Assembly (NCBI RefSeq): GCF_019163035.1
Contig: NZ_JAFLKV010000154.1
Coordinates: forward strand, 1 to 36,258
Direction: 5' to 3'
Length of the DNA: 36,258 bases
From: Sulfuricurvum sp.
GTDB lineage: Bacteria > Campylobacterota > Campylobacteria > Campylobacterales > Sulfurimonadaceae
Positions 9,445-20,521 of the stretch are shown piece after piece; the stretch's first letter is position 1; the number at the start of each line of letters is the position of its first letter. The notes beneath the pieces are model-generated. The model saw only the letters and a list, made by a program, of their open reading frames with translations, made no database searches and was not told the DNA's origin. The translations under genes and the position numbers were made by a program.

Positions 9445-10234
9445 TAATACTTTTTGTAAAATGGAGAGATATAAGCTTTTCAAGCACCTCTAAAACATCC
9501 TCTTCATCACTCAAAGATTCAACAATTGAATGGATGCATGCCTGATAGGGATCAAAGCCGTGGGCAATCAATTTCCCGGCATAAATGAGCAATCGTGTCG
9601 ATACCGCCTCTTGGATATCGCTGTCACTTAGTCGGCGGATTTCACCCGCAATAGCTACCAGTTTTTGGGCTATCGAGTCCTCCACACCGCTCTCCTTTAG
9701 GAGAATTTGTTTCTCAATTTCCGGCGAAGGATAATCAAAACTGAGCGAAATAAAGCGTTGTTTGGTACTGGGTTTCATCCCTTTTAATATATTTTGATAC
9801 CCCGGATTATAGGAGACGACCAACATAAAATCGGGATGGGCGGCGATCACTTCACCGGTACGATCAATGGGGAGAACCCGACGATAATCGGCGAGGGAGT
9901 GTAAAACGACCGTTGTGTCTTTACGCGCTTCAATAATCTCATCCAGATAGCAGATACCGCCGTTGCGCACCGCCTTCGTCAATGGTCCGTCTTGCCAATA
10001 TGTTCCGTTTTCATCGATAAGATGGCGGCCGACCAGATCGGCGGCGCTGAGATCATCATGACACACTACCGTGTAGACATCCCGTCCCAATTCTTCCCCC
10101 ATCGCTTCGATAAAACGTGTTTTTCCGCAGCCCGTCGGCCCTTTGATCAACACAGGGAGATTCATCCCCGCCGCCGCTTTGAAAAGCTCGATTTCGTTTC
10201 CTTGCGGCACATAGTACATTTTAGACATAGTCAT
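9437..10234 (-). CDS. norQ: NorQ/CbbQ family AAA+ ATPase
   Basis: Walker A GPTGCGKT, Walker B ICYLDEI, C-terminal CbbQ-type region; adjacent to norD. Confidence 0.92.
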   Translation of the reverse strand: MTMSKMYYVPQGNEIELFKAAAGMNLPVLIKGPTGCGKTRFIEAMGEELGRDVYTVVCHDDLSAADLVGRHLIDENGTYWQDGPLTKAVRNGGICYLDEIIEARKDTTVVLHSLADYRRVLPIDRTGEVIAAHPDFMLVVSYNPGYQNILKGMKPSTKQRFISLSFDYPSPEIEKQILLKESGVEDSIAQKLVAIAGEIRRLSDSDIQEAVSTRLLIYAGKLIAHGFDPYQACIHSIVESLSDEEDVLEVLEKLISLHFTKSINA

Positions 10235-10239
10235 TCCTT

Positions 10240-12005
10240 TTATTTAGTCAAATTCATATAGATTTCGGGTAACACTTTGGGGAGTTTTTTGGCATCACGG
10301 ATCACGGCATAGGAGTTTCGCCCGAAAAGGTAGGGGAGGTACTCTTTCGCATCGATATCGATCGTGATACAAAACGGGGTGATCCCTTTTTGTTTCACCT
10401 CTTCGATCGCTTTTTTGGTATCTTCTATCCCGTATCGTCCGTCGTAACGATCGACATCGTTTGGTTTTCCGTCACTGAGAATCAGCAGGAGTTTGTTGGC
10501 ACTTTGCTGTTTCTCTAAAATCTTGGCACTTTCGCGTATCCCAGCTCCCATGCGGGTGTAATACCCCGGTTTAATGGCATGAATCCGACCGCGAACGTTG
10601 TCGTTATAGCTCTCTTTGAAATTTTTAATGAGATGAAAGTTGACCTTCGTGTTTTTGATCGATGAAAAGGTATAGATGGCAAACCGATCTTGAAGACGGT
10701 GCAATGATTCTGAGAACACCATCAGGGCATCTTGTATCATATCGATAACGCGTATCTCTTGCGTGATTCCCGCTTCGGTGGAGAGGGAAACATCCGCTAA
10801 AATCAACGTGGACATATCTCTCGTCTTTCTCTCAAACGTCTCGAAAAATCGCTGCGGATGATTGGAGCGGTTCTGATGTCCTTTGTAATCGATCCAAGTA
10901 TCGATATTGATCTCATCGCCGTAAGGGAGGTTATCTCTTTTGATACGGTCAAGTTCCATCAGATCCAGCTCACTCTGGATACAGCGCATCATTTTTTCCA
11001 GCCGCTTCGGCAATTCGATGGGTTCGGTATGGAGAGAAACTATGGGTTTTATGCAGACATAGTTTTTGAGATAGACTTCATACTTGTAATCCCATTCATC
11101 AATAAAATGTCCTTTCCCCAAAGGATACTCTTCAATACTGTTGGCAGAAATATCCAAATCCATTTTGATCCGTGCGGAGAGGTTGGCATCTTTTTGCCCC
11201 AGCGTTATCTCATCTAAATCTTCGGCATTGTAGAGGGCATCTTCATCAAAACTGTCGTTTTCCTGCCGATCAACCCGCACTTGCTCCATAAAGCTCAAAA
11301 TCGATTCGGGCAAAAAGAGGAGCAGTCCATCCGTCTCTTTTTTATCATCGATCTGTTCGCTTTTTTTCTTCATCTGCAAGGTTTCACTCTTGCGTGGTTC
11401 GTCATTTTGTCTTTCAACGTCCTCTTCATCCTCTGTAGTCAGGAGCTTGCCAGAGGTAGAAAGAGAAGGATAAATCCACAAAGGATTGGGATAATTATCC
11501 GCTGATGAGCCTTCGGATGAAGATTCAATCGTGGATAATTCTGGATAATTGGTTATTAAAAAAGGGTGTGCATAGGCATAAAATTCACTGAAACCGGCGT
11601 ATTTTTCAATGAGACCATTCGCTGCATTGATATTCTCATTTTCTATCTTTTTTGTTTTGATATTTACGTTTGCCAGCATCGCGATCAACCAATAATAGTG
11701 CATCTCATTGTATGCTCTGAGGGGGAAATAGGACAGAGAGGAAGGGAGGTAAATCCCTTTTTCATCTTGCCAGGCAAGGAAAAAAGTTTTACCAGTTCCT
11801 GAAAACTTCTCTAACAGTGTTCGTGACGTTTTAATTGATCGTTTATCGGTAATATGAAGTTCTTTGGCTTTTTCACCCCCTAGGAGGTGATAAAAGAGCT
11901 TTAACCTTTTGGCAATGTCCGCAAATACGATCTCTTCCTCTTTAAAAAGACGAGACGCTTTTTTGGTGACATAGTGATCCCAAAACTTACCGACTTTTTC
12001 ATCCA

Positions 12006-12006
<1 letters not shown>
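10240..12006 (-). CDS. norD: NorD-like VWA-domain protein
   Basis: C-terminal VWA with MIDAS LADVSLST, LLILSDGKPNDVD(R)YDGRYGIEDT; between norB and norQ. Confidence 0.9.
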
Positions 12007-13397
<1,391 letters not shown>

Positions 13398-13844
13398 TTA
13401 TCCTTTAATGTTTGGCGGCCACTCTTGATTGTTGACACGAGATGTCCAAATCAAAAAGTCTGCAAGATTATTCACTTGTTCCGGTGTTAAATGAAACTGT
13501 GGCATTTTTCTTCTGCCGGGCGCTTCTAGCGGCTGTGCCGCCATCCAACTGGCTAGATACGTTTTAAATACGACTTCATCTCCTCCGCTTAAACGTTGAA
13601 ATGAATTTCCTAGTTCAGGAGCATAATAAGCCCCTTCACCCATAATGGTATGACAACCGACACAGTTGTTGTTTTCCCATACTTTTTTCCCTAGAGCCAC
13701 TGATTCCGTAATTTGGTCATCATGACTTAATTTCGGAATTTGCTTTACGGTATCAAAGGAAAGCCCTGTAAATACCAATATGGCAAAAAGTCCCCCACCA
13801 AAGTAAATATTTCTGGCCATATTTTTAGTAATACGCTCAGCCAT
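13398..13844 (-). CDS. norC: Nitric oxide reductase subunit C (cytochrome c)
   Basis: NNCVGCHTIMGEGAYYAPELGN; start chosen at MAERITKN (13844), with SD in the upstream CATAGGAG. Confidence 0.93.
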   Translation of the reverse strand: MAERITKNMARNIYFGGGLFAILVFTGLSFDTVKQIPKLSHDDQITESVALGKKVWENNNCVGCHTIMGEGAYYAPELGNSFQRLSGGDEVVFKTYLASWMAAQPLEAPGRRKMPQFHLTPEQVNNLADFLIWTSRVNNQEWPPNIKG

Positions 13845-14031
13845 TTCAACTCCTATGTATAATTCCACCAATAGGTAGTAATTGAAATGATACCCTAACA
13901 ATTTTAATTCTACCTTTAAATAGTATATAAATAAATTCTCATGAAGGATGCGATGAATTAGCAATATTTAAAATAGAAAAATTAATGAAATAGTGAAGAT
14001 TATTTGTTTAAAAGGGGGATAACAGAAGAGT

Positions 14032-14051
14032 AAAAACCCTCAAAAGAGAGG
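14032..14051 (-). terminator. Possible Rho-independent terminator after the small NrdD-like ORF
   Basis: Minus strand CCTC-TCTTTT-GAGG-GTTTTT immediately downstream of the stop at 14060; short stem. Confidence 0.45.
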
Positions 14052-14059
14052 TACATGAT

Positions 14060-14224
14060 TTAGGAAGCTTTTTGGCTTTCACAAAAATGGATTCGATCTT
14101 TGTGCTCTTGCTTTTTGCCGATATTAAAACTTTCAACCGGGCGATGGTAGCCCATAACACGTGTATATACAACGCATCGGGTACGTTTATCTGCATCCAT
14201 TTTTAATGATAGATTCGTTTTCAT
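14060..14224 (-). CDS. 54-aa protein resembling the C-terminal glycyl-radical segment of class III RNR (NrdD)
   Basis: MKTNLSLKMDADKRTRCVVYTRVMGYHRPVESFNIGKKQEHKDRIHFCESQKAS; RVMGY and RPV..FN.GKK.EHK.R match NrdD C-termini. SD AAAGGAG precedes ATG at 14224. Confidence 0.8.
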   Translation of the reverse strand: MKTNLSLKMDADKRTRCVVYTRVMGYHRPVESFNIGKKQEHKDRIHFCESQKAS

Positions 14225-14262
14225 AATATCTCCTTTGTAGTATTCGATTTGGATCCTCAAAT

Positions 14263-14347
14263 AGGAGTTCGTTCAAGCAGTATAGTGCTTTATCGGGGCT
14301 TACCTTAAGGAGGGTTTTTTTAATCTATACTGCTCGAACCAACTCCT
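14263..14347. repeat. 23-bp imperfect inverted repeat (2 mismatches, 39-nt spacer)
   Basis: AGGAGTTCGTTCAAGCAGTATAG (14263-14285) versus CTATACTGCTCGAACCAACTCCT (14325-14347). Confidence 0.85.
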
Positions 14348-14358
14348 CAAAAGAGGAG
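14343..14358. repeat. Perfect hairpin CTCCTC-AAAA-GAGGAG overlapping the right arm of the larger inverted repeat
   Basis: 6-bp stem, 4-nt loop, just downstream of the cytochrome c stop codon on the minus strand. Confidence 0.8.
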
Positions 14359-14362
14359 AACA

Positions 14363-14659
14363 TTATTTACTGATATGGGCAGCCAAAGTGGTTATTTGAG
14401 CATCTGTTAATGACATAACTTGCCCTTTCATAATCGCTTTTGACGCTGCACCGTAGGTACCGTCTTTGTATCCTTTGAGTGCCATGATAATTTGTGCACT
14501 GCTCATATCTTTGATGATTTTGCTTTTACCAAGTGCCGATTTTTCACCCTGAACACCATGACAGGCCGCACATTTTTTAAATAGATCCGTCCCTTCATCC
14601 GCCGAAGACGTACTCCATAGACCGAACAAAACACTTACCGCAACTAACACTTTTTTCAT
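14363..14659 (-). CDS. Small class I cytochrome c (c553-like), periplasmic
   Basis: Signal peptide and CAACHG heme site; C-terminal MSLTDAQITTLAAHISK. Confidence 0.9.
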   Translation of the reverse strand: MKKVLVAVSVLFGLWSTSSADEGTDLFKKCAACHGVQGEKSALGKSKIIKDMSSAQIIMALKGYKDGTYGAASKAIMKGQVMSLTDAQITTLAAHISK

Positions 14660-14714
14660 TGCAAACTCCTATATAAAGAATACGTTATTGTAAAGCGTTT
14701 ACAGAAGAAAGTCT

Positions 14715-14728
14715 TTGATATAGGTCAA
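14715..14728. promoter_or_regulatory. Crp/Fnr-family box TTGATATAGGTCAA
   Basis: TTGAT-N4-GTCAA about 56 bp upstream of the cytochrome c start. Confidence 0.6.
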
Positions 14729-15390
14729 TTGCGGAGAATTACAAAATGTTCAAGCAATGAATAATCGATTACGTGTTTGGAATGGGGGATATTCCCCAGC
14801 GTTTGGACATCATTGCGAAAAAGCTGCACGTAAAAAGGTCGCTTATAACCTTCACTTTTGAGTTTATTTGCCATGGTAATGATCTGGTCTTCAGTGAGTA
14901 GTTCAGGATGAAACGTTGTCCGTACTTCAAAATTAACGGAAGATTTTTTGATGAGATGAAAACTCTCCCAAAAACGGAGTTCACTTCCACCACCGCAGAT
15001 ACGTAGCATTTCGGAAGAGGGGGCTTTGTAATCTAGGGCGACATAGTCTAATAGACCCTTTTCCAAAAAGGATGAAATGATATCAGGTCGCATTCCGTTC
15101 GTATCGAGTTTAATCTTATATCCGAGGGCTTTGATGGAACGGCAAAAAGAGAGTAAATTGGGATAGAGTGTAGCTTCTCCGCCGCTGAGAACGACCCCTT
15201 CGAGGAGTCCGGCTCGCTTCGTTAAAAAGGAGAGAGCATCCGCTTCATCGATACGGGCAGAGCCTAGAACAATATCGGGGTTGTAGCAATAAACACAACG
15301 CAGATTGCACCCCGCAAACCAAAAAATGGCCGCAGGGATATCGGGAAAATCGAGTAGGGTAAAGGGGGTTAGATCATAAAGAGCTTTCAT
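14725..15390 (-). CDS. nrdG: Anaerobic ribonucleoside-triphosphate reductase activating protein (radical SAM)
   Basis: FWFAGCNLRCVYCYNPDIV (CX3CX2C), LSGGEATLYP; immediately downstream of nrdD. Confidence 0.9.
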   Translation of the reverse strand: MKALYDLTPFTLLDFPDIPAAIFWFAGCNLRCVYCYNPDIVLGSARIDEADALSFLTKRAGLLEGVVLSGGEATLYPNLLSFCRSIKALGYKIKLDTNGMRPDIISSFLEKGLLDYVALDYKAPSSEMLRICGGGSELRFWESFHLIKKSSVNFEVRTTFHPELLTEDQIITMANKLKSEGYKRPFYVQLFRNDVQTLGNIPHSKHVIDYSLLEHFVILRN

Positions 15391-15402
15391 GGGTTATGCA
15401 TA

Positions 15403-17505
15403 TCATGCAGACTCGCGGGCAAAGATTTCACTATCGCATTTCGGGCAATACTCATGCTCACCGTTGAGATAGCCGTGTACGGGACAGACCGAAAAAGTCG
15501 GAGTCACCGTGATGTAGGGAAGGCGAAAGTTGGTAATGACATTTTTAACCAAACGACGGCATGCTTCGCCGGAGCTCAACCGCTCGCCCATGTACAGATG
15601 CAAAACAGTACCTCCCGTATAGCGGCATTGAAGTTCGTCTTGAAGCGTTAGAGCCTCGAACGGATCAGAGGTGAGATCCACAGGAAGCTGTGAACTGTTC
15701 GTATAATAAATATTTTCTCCCTCACCCGCTTGGAGGATATCGGGATAGCGTTTGATATCTTCTTTCGCAAAACGATACGTTGTCCCCTCTGCCGGAGTCG
15801 CTTCAAGATTATAGAGGTTGCCGCTCTTTTCTTGGAATGTACGCATTTTTTCGCGCATATGATCGAGGATCGAGAGGGCGAACTGTGTTCCCCATTCGGT
15901 AGAGATATTTTCGGTATCGCAGCTCATATTACGGATCATTTCGTTCATCCCGTTGACTCCGATAGTCGAGAAATGGTTATGAAACCCTTTCAGATAACGG
16001 GCGGTGTAGGGATAGAGACCGCGATTAAACATGTCTTGGACAAAAAGCCGTTTTTTCTCTAATGTCGAATAAGAAATTTCAATCAGTGCATCCAACTCTT
16101 CCATCAACCGTGCATGATCGTCTTTGTATAGGTATCCCAATCGTGCCATATTGATCGTAACGACGCCGATACTTCCCGTCATCTCTGCACTTCCGAAAAG
16201 TCCGCCGCCACGTTTGAGCAGTTCGCGCAAATCAAGCTGTAATCGACAGCACATACTTCGTACATGCCCCGGTTTATAGGCGTCGGGATTGTCGATCGGC
16301 TGACCGTTTTCATCCCGAAGATATTGACTCCCTACAAAATTTTGAAAGTAGCTGGAGCCGATTTTAGCGGTGTTTTCAAAAAGGACATCGGTGTTGGGTC
16401 CGTACCAGTCGAAATCTTCGGTGATATTGACGGTGGGGATCGGAAACGTAAACGGGGCCCCTGTTGCATCGCCCTCACTCATGACTTCATAAAAGGCACG
16501 GTTGATTTGGTTCATTTCGCTCTGAAAATCAGAGTAGGTCAGATCGCTCATAACTCTTTTATCCCGTTCAAACAGTTTACGCTGATGATGGGCAGTAAAG
16601 GGAAAGTTATGGAACAGATGGATGTCCTTGCAGGTAGGAAATTGCAATGCAAGATCATCCGGAACCATCCAATCCAGTGTGATATTGGTAAAGGGTGACT
16701 GTCCCCATCGTGCCGGGACATTGAGGTTATACACAAACCCACGTATCGCTTTTTTTATCTCGATAAAAGAGAGCTCATCGGCAAAAACATACGGAGCCAA
16801 ATAGGTATCAAACGAGCTAAATGCCTGTGCTCCCGCCCATTCGGATTGTAAAATGCCTAAAAAATTGGCCATTTGTCCCAGCGCTTCTCGAAAATGGCGA
16901 GGGGGATTACTCTCCACTCGTCCCCGTACTCCGTTAAATCCTTCATTGAGTAGGGCTCTGAGGCTCCATCCGGCACAATAGCCTGTCAAACAATCAAGAT
17001 CATGAATATGGATATCGCCGTTACGGTGTGCGGCTCCTTCGTGAGGCGCGTAAACTTTATCGAGCCAAAAGTTAGCGATCACTTTGCCCGCGAGATTATT
17101 CACCAATCCGGCATTAGAGTATCCGGTATTGGCATTGGCATTGACCCGCCAGTCGGATTTGTGAATATACTCTTCGACACTTTGGGTGGAGTTGACGTAG
17201 GTCGTATCTTCTCCCAGTCCCAAGATATGTTCTCGCTGCATTTTATGTAAAAATCGATAGGTGATAAAGGATTTCATCACTTCGAAGTAGCCCGCACCGT
17301 AAAGAGTGCGCTCGATGAGATCCTGAATCGACTCCACATCCACTATACCCTCATGCAAAACACTAAACAATACTTCCGTCACGACGTTTTCGTCTAAAGG
17401 AACTGAAACACTTTTAAATGCTTTGGCAATGGCGTCTTCGATTTTAAAAGGGTAAAACGGCTCTGTAGAGCCGTCTCGTTTAAGAACATGTTTGATCGGC
17501 TCCAT
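15403..17505 (-). CDS. nrdD: Anaerobic (class III) ribonucleoside-triphosphate reductase, large part lacking the C-terminal glycyl-radical motif
   Basis: ATP-cone N-terminus (VLKRDGSTEPF), NrdD core (HIHDLDCLTGYCAGWSL, VNITEDFDWYGPN, GSIGVVTINMARLGYL), ends at VCPVHGYLNGEHEYCPKCDSEIFARESA* with no RVxGY. Confidence 0.93.
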   Translation of the reverse strand: MEPIKHVLKRDGSTEPFYPFKIEDAIAKAFKSVSVPLDENVVTEVLFSVLHEGIVDVESIQDLIERTLYGAGYFEVMKSFITYRFLHKMQREHILGLGEDTTYVNSTQSVEEYIHKSDWRVNANANTGYSNAGLVNNLAGKVIANFWLDKVYAPHEGAAHRNGDIHIHDLDCLTGYCAGWSLRALLNEGFNGVRGRVESNPPRHFREALGQMANFLGILQSEWAGAQAFSSFDTYLAPYVFADELSFIEIKKAIRGFVYNLNVPARWGQSPFTNITLDWMVPDDLALQFPTCKDIHLFHNFPFTAHHQRKLFERDKRVMSDLTYSDFQSEMNQINRAFYEVMSEGDATGAPFTFPIPTVNITEDFDWYGPNTDVLFENTAKIGSSYFQNFVGSQYLRDENGQPIDNPDAYKPGHVRSMCCRLQLDLRELLKRGGGLFGSAEMTGSIGVVTINMARLGYLYKDDHARLMEELDALIEISYSTLEKKRLFVQDMFNRGLYPYTARYLKGFHNHFSTIGVNGMNEMIRNMSCDTENISTEWGTQFALSILDHMREKMRTFQEKSGNLYNLEATPAEGTTYRFAKEDIKRYPDILQAGEGENIYYTNSSQLPVDLTSDPFEALTLQDELQCRYTGGTVLHLYMGERLSSGEACRRLVKNVITNFRLPYITVTPTFSVCPVHGYLNGEHEYCPKCDSEIFARESA

Positions 17506-17519
17506 AGAGTATTTTCCTT

Positions 17520-18746
17520 TTAAAATTTATAGCTAAGTTGGAGCCAGATTTTGCTCACATCTGCCGTATATCCGGTTACATCGCCGGCTTTAAAGTAGGC
17601 TGCTTTCGCAAGTCCGCTCAAACCTTTAATTCCAGGGATAGTATTGGTATAGAGCATATCCCATTCACTACCGAGATCACTTTTCCCGTTCATCGCTACA
17701 TCGGTTTCAAAATCATGATAAACAAGCATCGCTTTTCCAAAAGCAGGTGTTGTGTACCCGAGTGTTGCACTCGCATCGCATAATCCGCCCGCTGGCGTTG
17801 ATGCTAAAAACTTATCTGCCCATCCGTTGAACGCATGAAGTGTCCCTAATGGAGCAAAAAAAGCTGTTTTGTCATCACCTGCAGTGTGTCCGCTCAAGAA
17901 CTCATATCCCGCACCGGCAAGAATACCGTTGATATTAGCGAGAGCATCGAGATTGTAATACGAAGCATCGGCTTTTACATCTTGATTCGCAGGAAGATTG
18001 TTCGTGTCCCGTGATGCATCACCTTGGGTAGCATACTCTGCGCGGTAAGCGATTTTTGCCGAAGCAAGAGGTATATCTCCGGTCAAAGCCATTCCGATTG
18101 TGTCACTGGCGGAGGAGATCATGTAATCGTATGCTGTAACTTTGAGCATATCGCTCACTTTATACGCTCCGTTTAAGATGATGGAGTTGGTATCGCTCGT
18201 CCCTAAATCACTAACTGGAGCACGACCCCATACATAGGCACCAATGAGGGTTAGGTTATCAATGGTGCTGTCGCTGATCACTGCCGCATCAAAGCTTTGC
18301 ATCATTTGGCGCCAATCGACTGAACCGATAAAACGTTGATTATCAAGATTAATAACCTGTCGTCCTACTTTAGCGACTGTTTTTCCGAGTTTGTATTGAA
18401 GATAGGCTTGTGAAAAACGGGTTTGTTCAGGATCTACGACTTTATCGTACATCAATCCGTTTGATCCGCTGTCATAATGTTCACCGCCGATTGCTTGAAC
18501 GGTTGTTCCGTCCACTTTCATGCTCAATCCGTCAACTCCGAGCAGGTTTGCTTCTACCCCAAGTGTTGCACGTACGGTAAACGCATTAGCGTTGTCTTTT
18601 GTATTGCTCTCATCATCCACACTCTCATAACGCGGACGTATTTCTCCGTTAAACTTTGCGTTACTGAAAAGGGTAAATCCCTCTGCACTGAGTAGGTTTG
18701 GCAACAAGGTTAAAACAGCTATAGCTGATAAGGTGATTCTTTTCAT
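17520..18746 (-). CDS. Outer-membrane porin (Campylobacterota MOMP/OprD-like)
   Basis: Signal peptide, FNGEIRPRYESVDDE, beta-strand rich, terminal aromatic LQLSYKF. Confidence 0.8.
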   Translation of the reverse strand: MKRITLSAIAVLTLLPNLLSAEGFTLFSNAKFNGEIRPRYESVDDESNTKDNANAFTVRATLGVEANLLGVDGLSMKVDGTTVQAIGGEHYDSGSNGLMYDKVVDPEQTRFSQAYLQYKLGKTVAKVGRQVINLDNQRFIGSVDWRQMMQSFDAAVISDSTIDNLTLIGAYVWGRAPVSDLGTSDTNSIILNGAYKVSDMLKVTAYDYMISSASDTIGMALTGDIPLASAKIAYRAEYATQGDASRDTNNLPANQDVKADASYYNLDALANINGILAGAGYEFLSGHTAGDDKTAFFAPLGTLHAFNGWADKFLASTPAGGLCDASATLGYTTPAFGKAMLVYHDFETDVAMNGKSDLGSEWDMLYTNTIPGIKGLSGLAKAAYFKAGDVTGYTADVSKIWLQLSYKF

Positions 18747-18761
18747 CTTCTTCTCCTAAAG

Positions 18762-19124
18762 TTAAAATCGATCTTTCAGATCGCCGTTGTATTTAATATC
18801 TCTTTTAGTAGCGTTTTCATCATTTAGCCACTGAGGGATATCATTGCCTACTAACTCCAATTTATCACGCTCAGCATTGAGCTCGTCTTCGCTAAAAGCA
18901 AACGACATATCCGCTGAGATGACATGATCCATTTCTTGAATCTTGACGAGTTTCGGGATCTCTTCTTCGACACCCTCACCCTCTATGGTTACAATGATTC
19001 TCCCTTTTTCATCATGAAAATGGTAATCACAAAAATCAGCTGCTTTGAGAATTTCGACAACTTCATCGGTGTAGGTCGGGTTGGTTTGCACCACAATACT
19101 TGAAATATTCACGGTAGTCTCCAA
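18762..19124 (-). CDS. napD: NapD-like chaperone
   Basis: NISSIVVQTNP and NapD-type ferredoxin-like fold sequence; last gene of napAGHBFLD order. Confidence 0.85.
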   Translation of the reverse strand: METTVNISSIVVQTNPTYTDEVVEILKAADFCDYHFHDEKGRIIVTIEGEGVEEEIPKLVKIQEMDHVISADMSFAFSEDELNAERDKLELVGNDIPQWLNDENATKRDIKYNGDLKDRF

Positions 19125-20047
19125 TAATAAATTTTGTTTTCTTCGCCGGCACCGATCAGTCGGTGCTCATCGAGAAAAATGAGGGTGTCCAAAATTACAT
19201 CTCCACTTTGGAGACGGACGATTTTGGCTTTGGTTCCCGTATTAAATACCTGTAACTCATTATCCATTCCATCGGTATAAACCCCTTTTACACCGGATGG
19301 GCTGAGTCCTACTGCATAAACAAAAAAGTCCGTTTCGATAAAATAACTATCAGTTGGGCGATAAATACCGACACGTCGATCTTGTCCGGCGCTGAGAATC
19401 GTATTTTGTTTATAATCGATCCGATTGATATTATCAACGTTGATAGCATGCAGTGTTTTAATATGGCGTCCACTTTTAGCTTCAATCATCGTAATTTCAC
19501 CACTCTCATCGGCAACAGCAACAAGCGATTTTAAAGGACTTAATGCCATATCTCTAAACACTCCTCCACCTGCTTGAACTTGATATACAAGGGTGTTTTT
19601 TGAGATATCCATTAAAACAATGGTATCACCTGAGAGACCGAAGAGTAAATGATCTAAGTCAAGGAAACGGGCTTTTTTGATCAATAATCCGCGCCCGTTA
19701 TCAATAATTTTAATGCTCTTTCCATCACGGATCAAATAAACATTTCGAAAATCTCCGCCGCTTTCAGTGACCATTACGGTTGATCCTTTATAGTGATCAA
19801 CCGAATAAATTTTCGGTGAAAATAACTTCCCATCACGGCCTTTTATCTCAGGAACACGAAGGAGAGTCAACTTTTTAAAGGTTTTTGAATCAAATACATT
19901 GACCACTCCGCCATCGGTAGCCGCATAGATTTTTCCATCACTCATCACCATATCAGAAATAGATGCATCTGTTTTGATGACACTGGAAGGAAGAATCGCG
20001 GCATTAAGGGATAATGTCATTGCTACTAATAAAGCTAAAAAATTCAT
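19109..20047 (-). CDS. napL: NapL-like beta-propeller protein
   Basis: Signal peptide, WD-repeat-like sequence, position between napF and napD as in other Campylobacterota. Confidence 0.85.
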   Translation of the reverse strand: MNFLALLVAMTLSLNAAILPSSVIKTDASISDMVMSDGKIYAATDGGVVNVFDSKTFKKLTLLRVPEIKGRDGKLFSPKIYSVDHYKGSTVMVTESGGDFRNVYLIRDGKSIKIIDNGRGLLIKKARFLDLDHLLFGLSGDTIVLMDISKNTLVYQVQAGGGVFRDMALSPLKSLVAVADESGEITMIEAKSGRHIKTLHAINVDNINRIDYKQNTILSAGQDRRVGIYRPTDSYFIETDFFVYAVGLSPSGVKGVYTDGMDNELQVFNTGTKAKIVRLQSGDVILDTLIFLDEHRLIGAGEENKIYYWRLP

Positions 20048-20520
20048 CCTACAACCTCAATGGCTCCATTAGGGCACACTGCAATACAATAACCGCATGC
20101 GGTACATTTTTCCGGGATAATCACAGGACGAAACATCCCCTGGAAAACAATAGCATCTTCCAAACACGGATCTTTACAAGCGAAACAGATCGTATCGTGG
20201 TGGGACATACATATCATAGAGGTGATACGAGCCCGTCCTTGGATAAAACGATCCGGCTCATTTAAAACATTGGGCGTACATATTTCCATACATTTATGAC
20301 AATCACTGCACCCATTGGTTTTGAAATCCAGAAAGGGGATCCCTTTTTCATCACGATGGATAATGTTCTCTTCACACGCGCTTACACACATCCCCTCACA
20401 ACTGCGGCATTCATTAAACGTTGCCGCTATAGATGCATAGGGAGGACGAATGGGACCTCGGTTCTCTTTAAAAAGGGAACCCAAAGCACCAAAAAAATTG
20501 CGGCGTGTTGGTGTGGTCAT
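20044..20520 (-). CDS. napF: NapF ferredoxin-type protein
   Basis: Multiple 4Fe-4S motifs (CRSCEGMCVSAC, CSDCHKCMEIC, CTACGYCIAVCP); start chosen at MTTPTRRNFFG. Confidence 0.88.
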   Translation of the reverse strand: MTTPTRRNFFGALGSLFKENRGPIRPPYASIAATFNECRSCEGMCVSACEENIIHRDEKGIPFLDFKTNGCSDCHKCMEICTPNVLNEPDRFIQGRARITSMICMSHHDTICFACKDPCLEDAIVFQGMFRPVIIPEKCTACGYCIAVCPNGAIEVVG

Positions 20521-20521
20521 C

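Noticed and set aside
14060-15402. Small NrdD-like ORF as a simple frameshift or sequencing-error fragment of nrdD
   Set aside because: It is separated from nrdD by two intact genes (nrdG, cytochrome c) and has its own start codon and SD, so a single frameshift cannot explain it.
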